Assembly: GCA_964452105.1 (NCBI GenBank)
Contig: CAYVLI010000095.1
Coordinates: 1 to 8,220 of the forward strand
Direction: 5' to 3'
Length of the DNA: 8,220 bases
DNA from: CAYVLI01 sp964452105 [NCBI: uncultured Nitrospinota bacterium]
GTDB lineage: Bacteria > JAUXIQ01
In this document: positions 7,437 through 8,220 of the stretch, in pieces
Numbering within the stretch: the stretch's first letter is position 1
Layout of the letters: every line of letters begins with the position of its first letter
Made by a program: the position numbers and the translations under genes
Notes under the pieces: model-generated
Databases searched by the model: none
The model's input: only the letters and a program-made list of their open reading frames with translations
Told to the model about the DNA's origin: nothing

Positions 7437-8220
7437 TTGCTCACGCTGCAGAAGAGGATTATTCTGGTAGGCCTGTTGCTGCTCATCATATTATCCATAG
7501 GAACGGTCGGCTACGTTCTCATGGGATGGAAGATGGTGGACGCCCTTTATATGACGGTCATCTCACTGACTACAGTGGGGTTTGGAGAAGTACGACCTCT
7601 CACAGCTGGCGGCAGAGTGTTTACAATCTTTTTGATACTTTCCGGTCTGGGAGTCCTTTTTTATGGAGTCAGCAATATCACGGCATTCCTGGTTGAAGGC
7701 GAATTGACGGGCATCCTGGCAAGGAGAAAAATGGAAAAGGCAATTGCAGAATTGAAGGACCATTTCATCGTATGCGGTTTGGGTAAGACCGGTCTGCACG
7801 TCATCGACGAGTTGATAAAGACGGAGTCCTCGTTCGTCGTGATAGAAAAAGACATGGAAAAGATCGAAGAGGCCAAGAAGATGTGCGATATTTTGTATAT
7901 CCATGGAGACGCAACCCAAAACGAAGTGCTTCTCGAGGCCAATATAGAACATGCCAGCGGATTGGTAACCACTCTGCCCGCAGACAGTGAGAATCTCTTT
8001 GTCGTACTGACGGCTCACGAAATGAACCCCGACATGAGAATAGTAGCAAGGGTCATCCAGGATGAGGCGGCGCATAAGCTTTTAAAGGTGGGAGCGAACT
8101 CCGTTGTTTCCACGAACTTTATCGGTGGCCTGAGGATGGCTTCGGAACTTATAAGGCCATCGGTGGTCTCCTTCCTGGACCTCATGCTCAGAGACCCTGC
8201 CAGGACGCTCAGGGTGAGCG
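7437..8220 (+). CDS. Two-TM potassium channel with RCK/TrkA-N domain (3' partial)
   Basis: The reading frame from TTG 7437 runs off the right edge with 261 codons visible. The product follows the MthK-like plan: seven residues, TM1 (about 8-29), pore helix (about 33-46), the K+ selectivity filter TTVGFGE (45-51), TM2 (about 60-86), a linker, then an RCK (TrkA-N, Rossmann-type) domain. The latter has FIVCGLGKTG (110-119) as the glycine-rich loop, acidic residues ending the second strand (VVIEKD, 134-139), HGDAT (156-160) and RIVARVIQDE (201-210). Residues 218-241 (VGAN through LIRPS) resemble the usual stretch leading to the TrkA-C domain, which would lie outside. Such channels pass K+ and are gated by ligands on the RCK ring. 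The TTG start fits because TGA precedes it directly, a GGGGGA site sits 8 bases upstream, and TM1 begins at once. The next in-frame ATG (residue 29) would remove TM1. Confidence 0.88.
   Translation, partial: MLTLQKRIILVGLLLLIILSIGTVGYVLMGWKMVDALYMTVISLTTVGFGEVRPLTAGGRVFTIFLILSGLGVLFYGVSNITAFLVEGELTGILARRKMEKAIAELKDHFIVCGLGKTGLHVIDELIKTESSFVVIEKDMEKIEEAKKMCDILYIHGDATQNEVLLEANIEHASGLVTTLPADSENLFVVLTAHEMNPDMRIVARVIQDEAAHKLLKVGANSVVSTNFIGGLRMASELIRPSVVSFLDLMLRDPARTLRVS

Noticed and set aside
7403-7696. A 97-residue open frame starting with ATG
   Set aside because: It overlaps the channel gene in another frame; its residues show no family pattern, while the frame starting at TTG 7437 encodes a clear pore and RCK domain.
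7563-8075. A 170-residue open frame on the minus strand
   Set aside because: It is antisense to the filter and RCK coding region and has no recognisable domain.

Overview
The window looks like chromosomal DNA from a diderm (Gram-negative) bacterium. The evidence is a gene for an LptC-like lipopolysaccharide transport protein, a very large secreted-type surface protein, and bacterial-style gene packing. I cannot name the lineage from sequence alone. The style of the giant protein (carboxypeptidase-regulatory-like repeats, a thrombospondin type-3 calcium segment, a helical tail) recalls deltaproteobacterial and related environmental genomes, but that is only an impression. All four genes lie on the + strand.

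Layout. (1) Positions 1-5855 hold the 3' part of a giant gene whose 5' end lies outside the window. About 1950 residues are visible. In order they are: the end of a helical module, one carboxypeptidase-regulatory-like (CRL) repeat, two Ig-like stretches, eight contiguous CRL repeats of about 100 residues, a TSP3-type Asp-rich calcium segment, a long helical region with a TPR-like stretch, two W-x-L-F-S beta modules, and a C-terminal Ig-like domain. (2) After 11 bases comes an LptC-like inner-membrane/periplasmic protein (5867-6475). (3) After 49 bases comes a family 2 glycosyltransferase of the polyprenol-phosphate mannose synthase (DPM1-like) type (6525-7286). (4) After a 150-base gap comes a two-TM potassium channel with a C-terminal RCK/TrkA-N domain. 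It starts at a TTG at 7437 and runs off the right edge. The gap holds an 11-bp tandem repeat, a possible weak promoter, a palindrome and a hairpin that touches the channel's ribosome binding site.

How the genes fit together. The first three are closely spaced and could be one transcription unit with an envelope theme: a secreted repeat protein, an LPS-transport component and a lipid-linked sugar donor synthase. The channel probably has its own control. No tRNA, rRNA, CRISPR array, insertion sequence or clear intrinsic terminator was seen. The points most worth a second look are the apparent duplication of a helical module on both sides of the repeat array, the composite architecture of the giant protein, the lptC gene without its usual partners, and the structured leader of the TTG-started channel gene.
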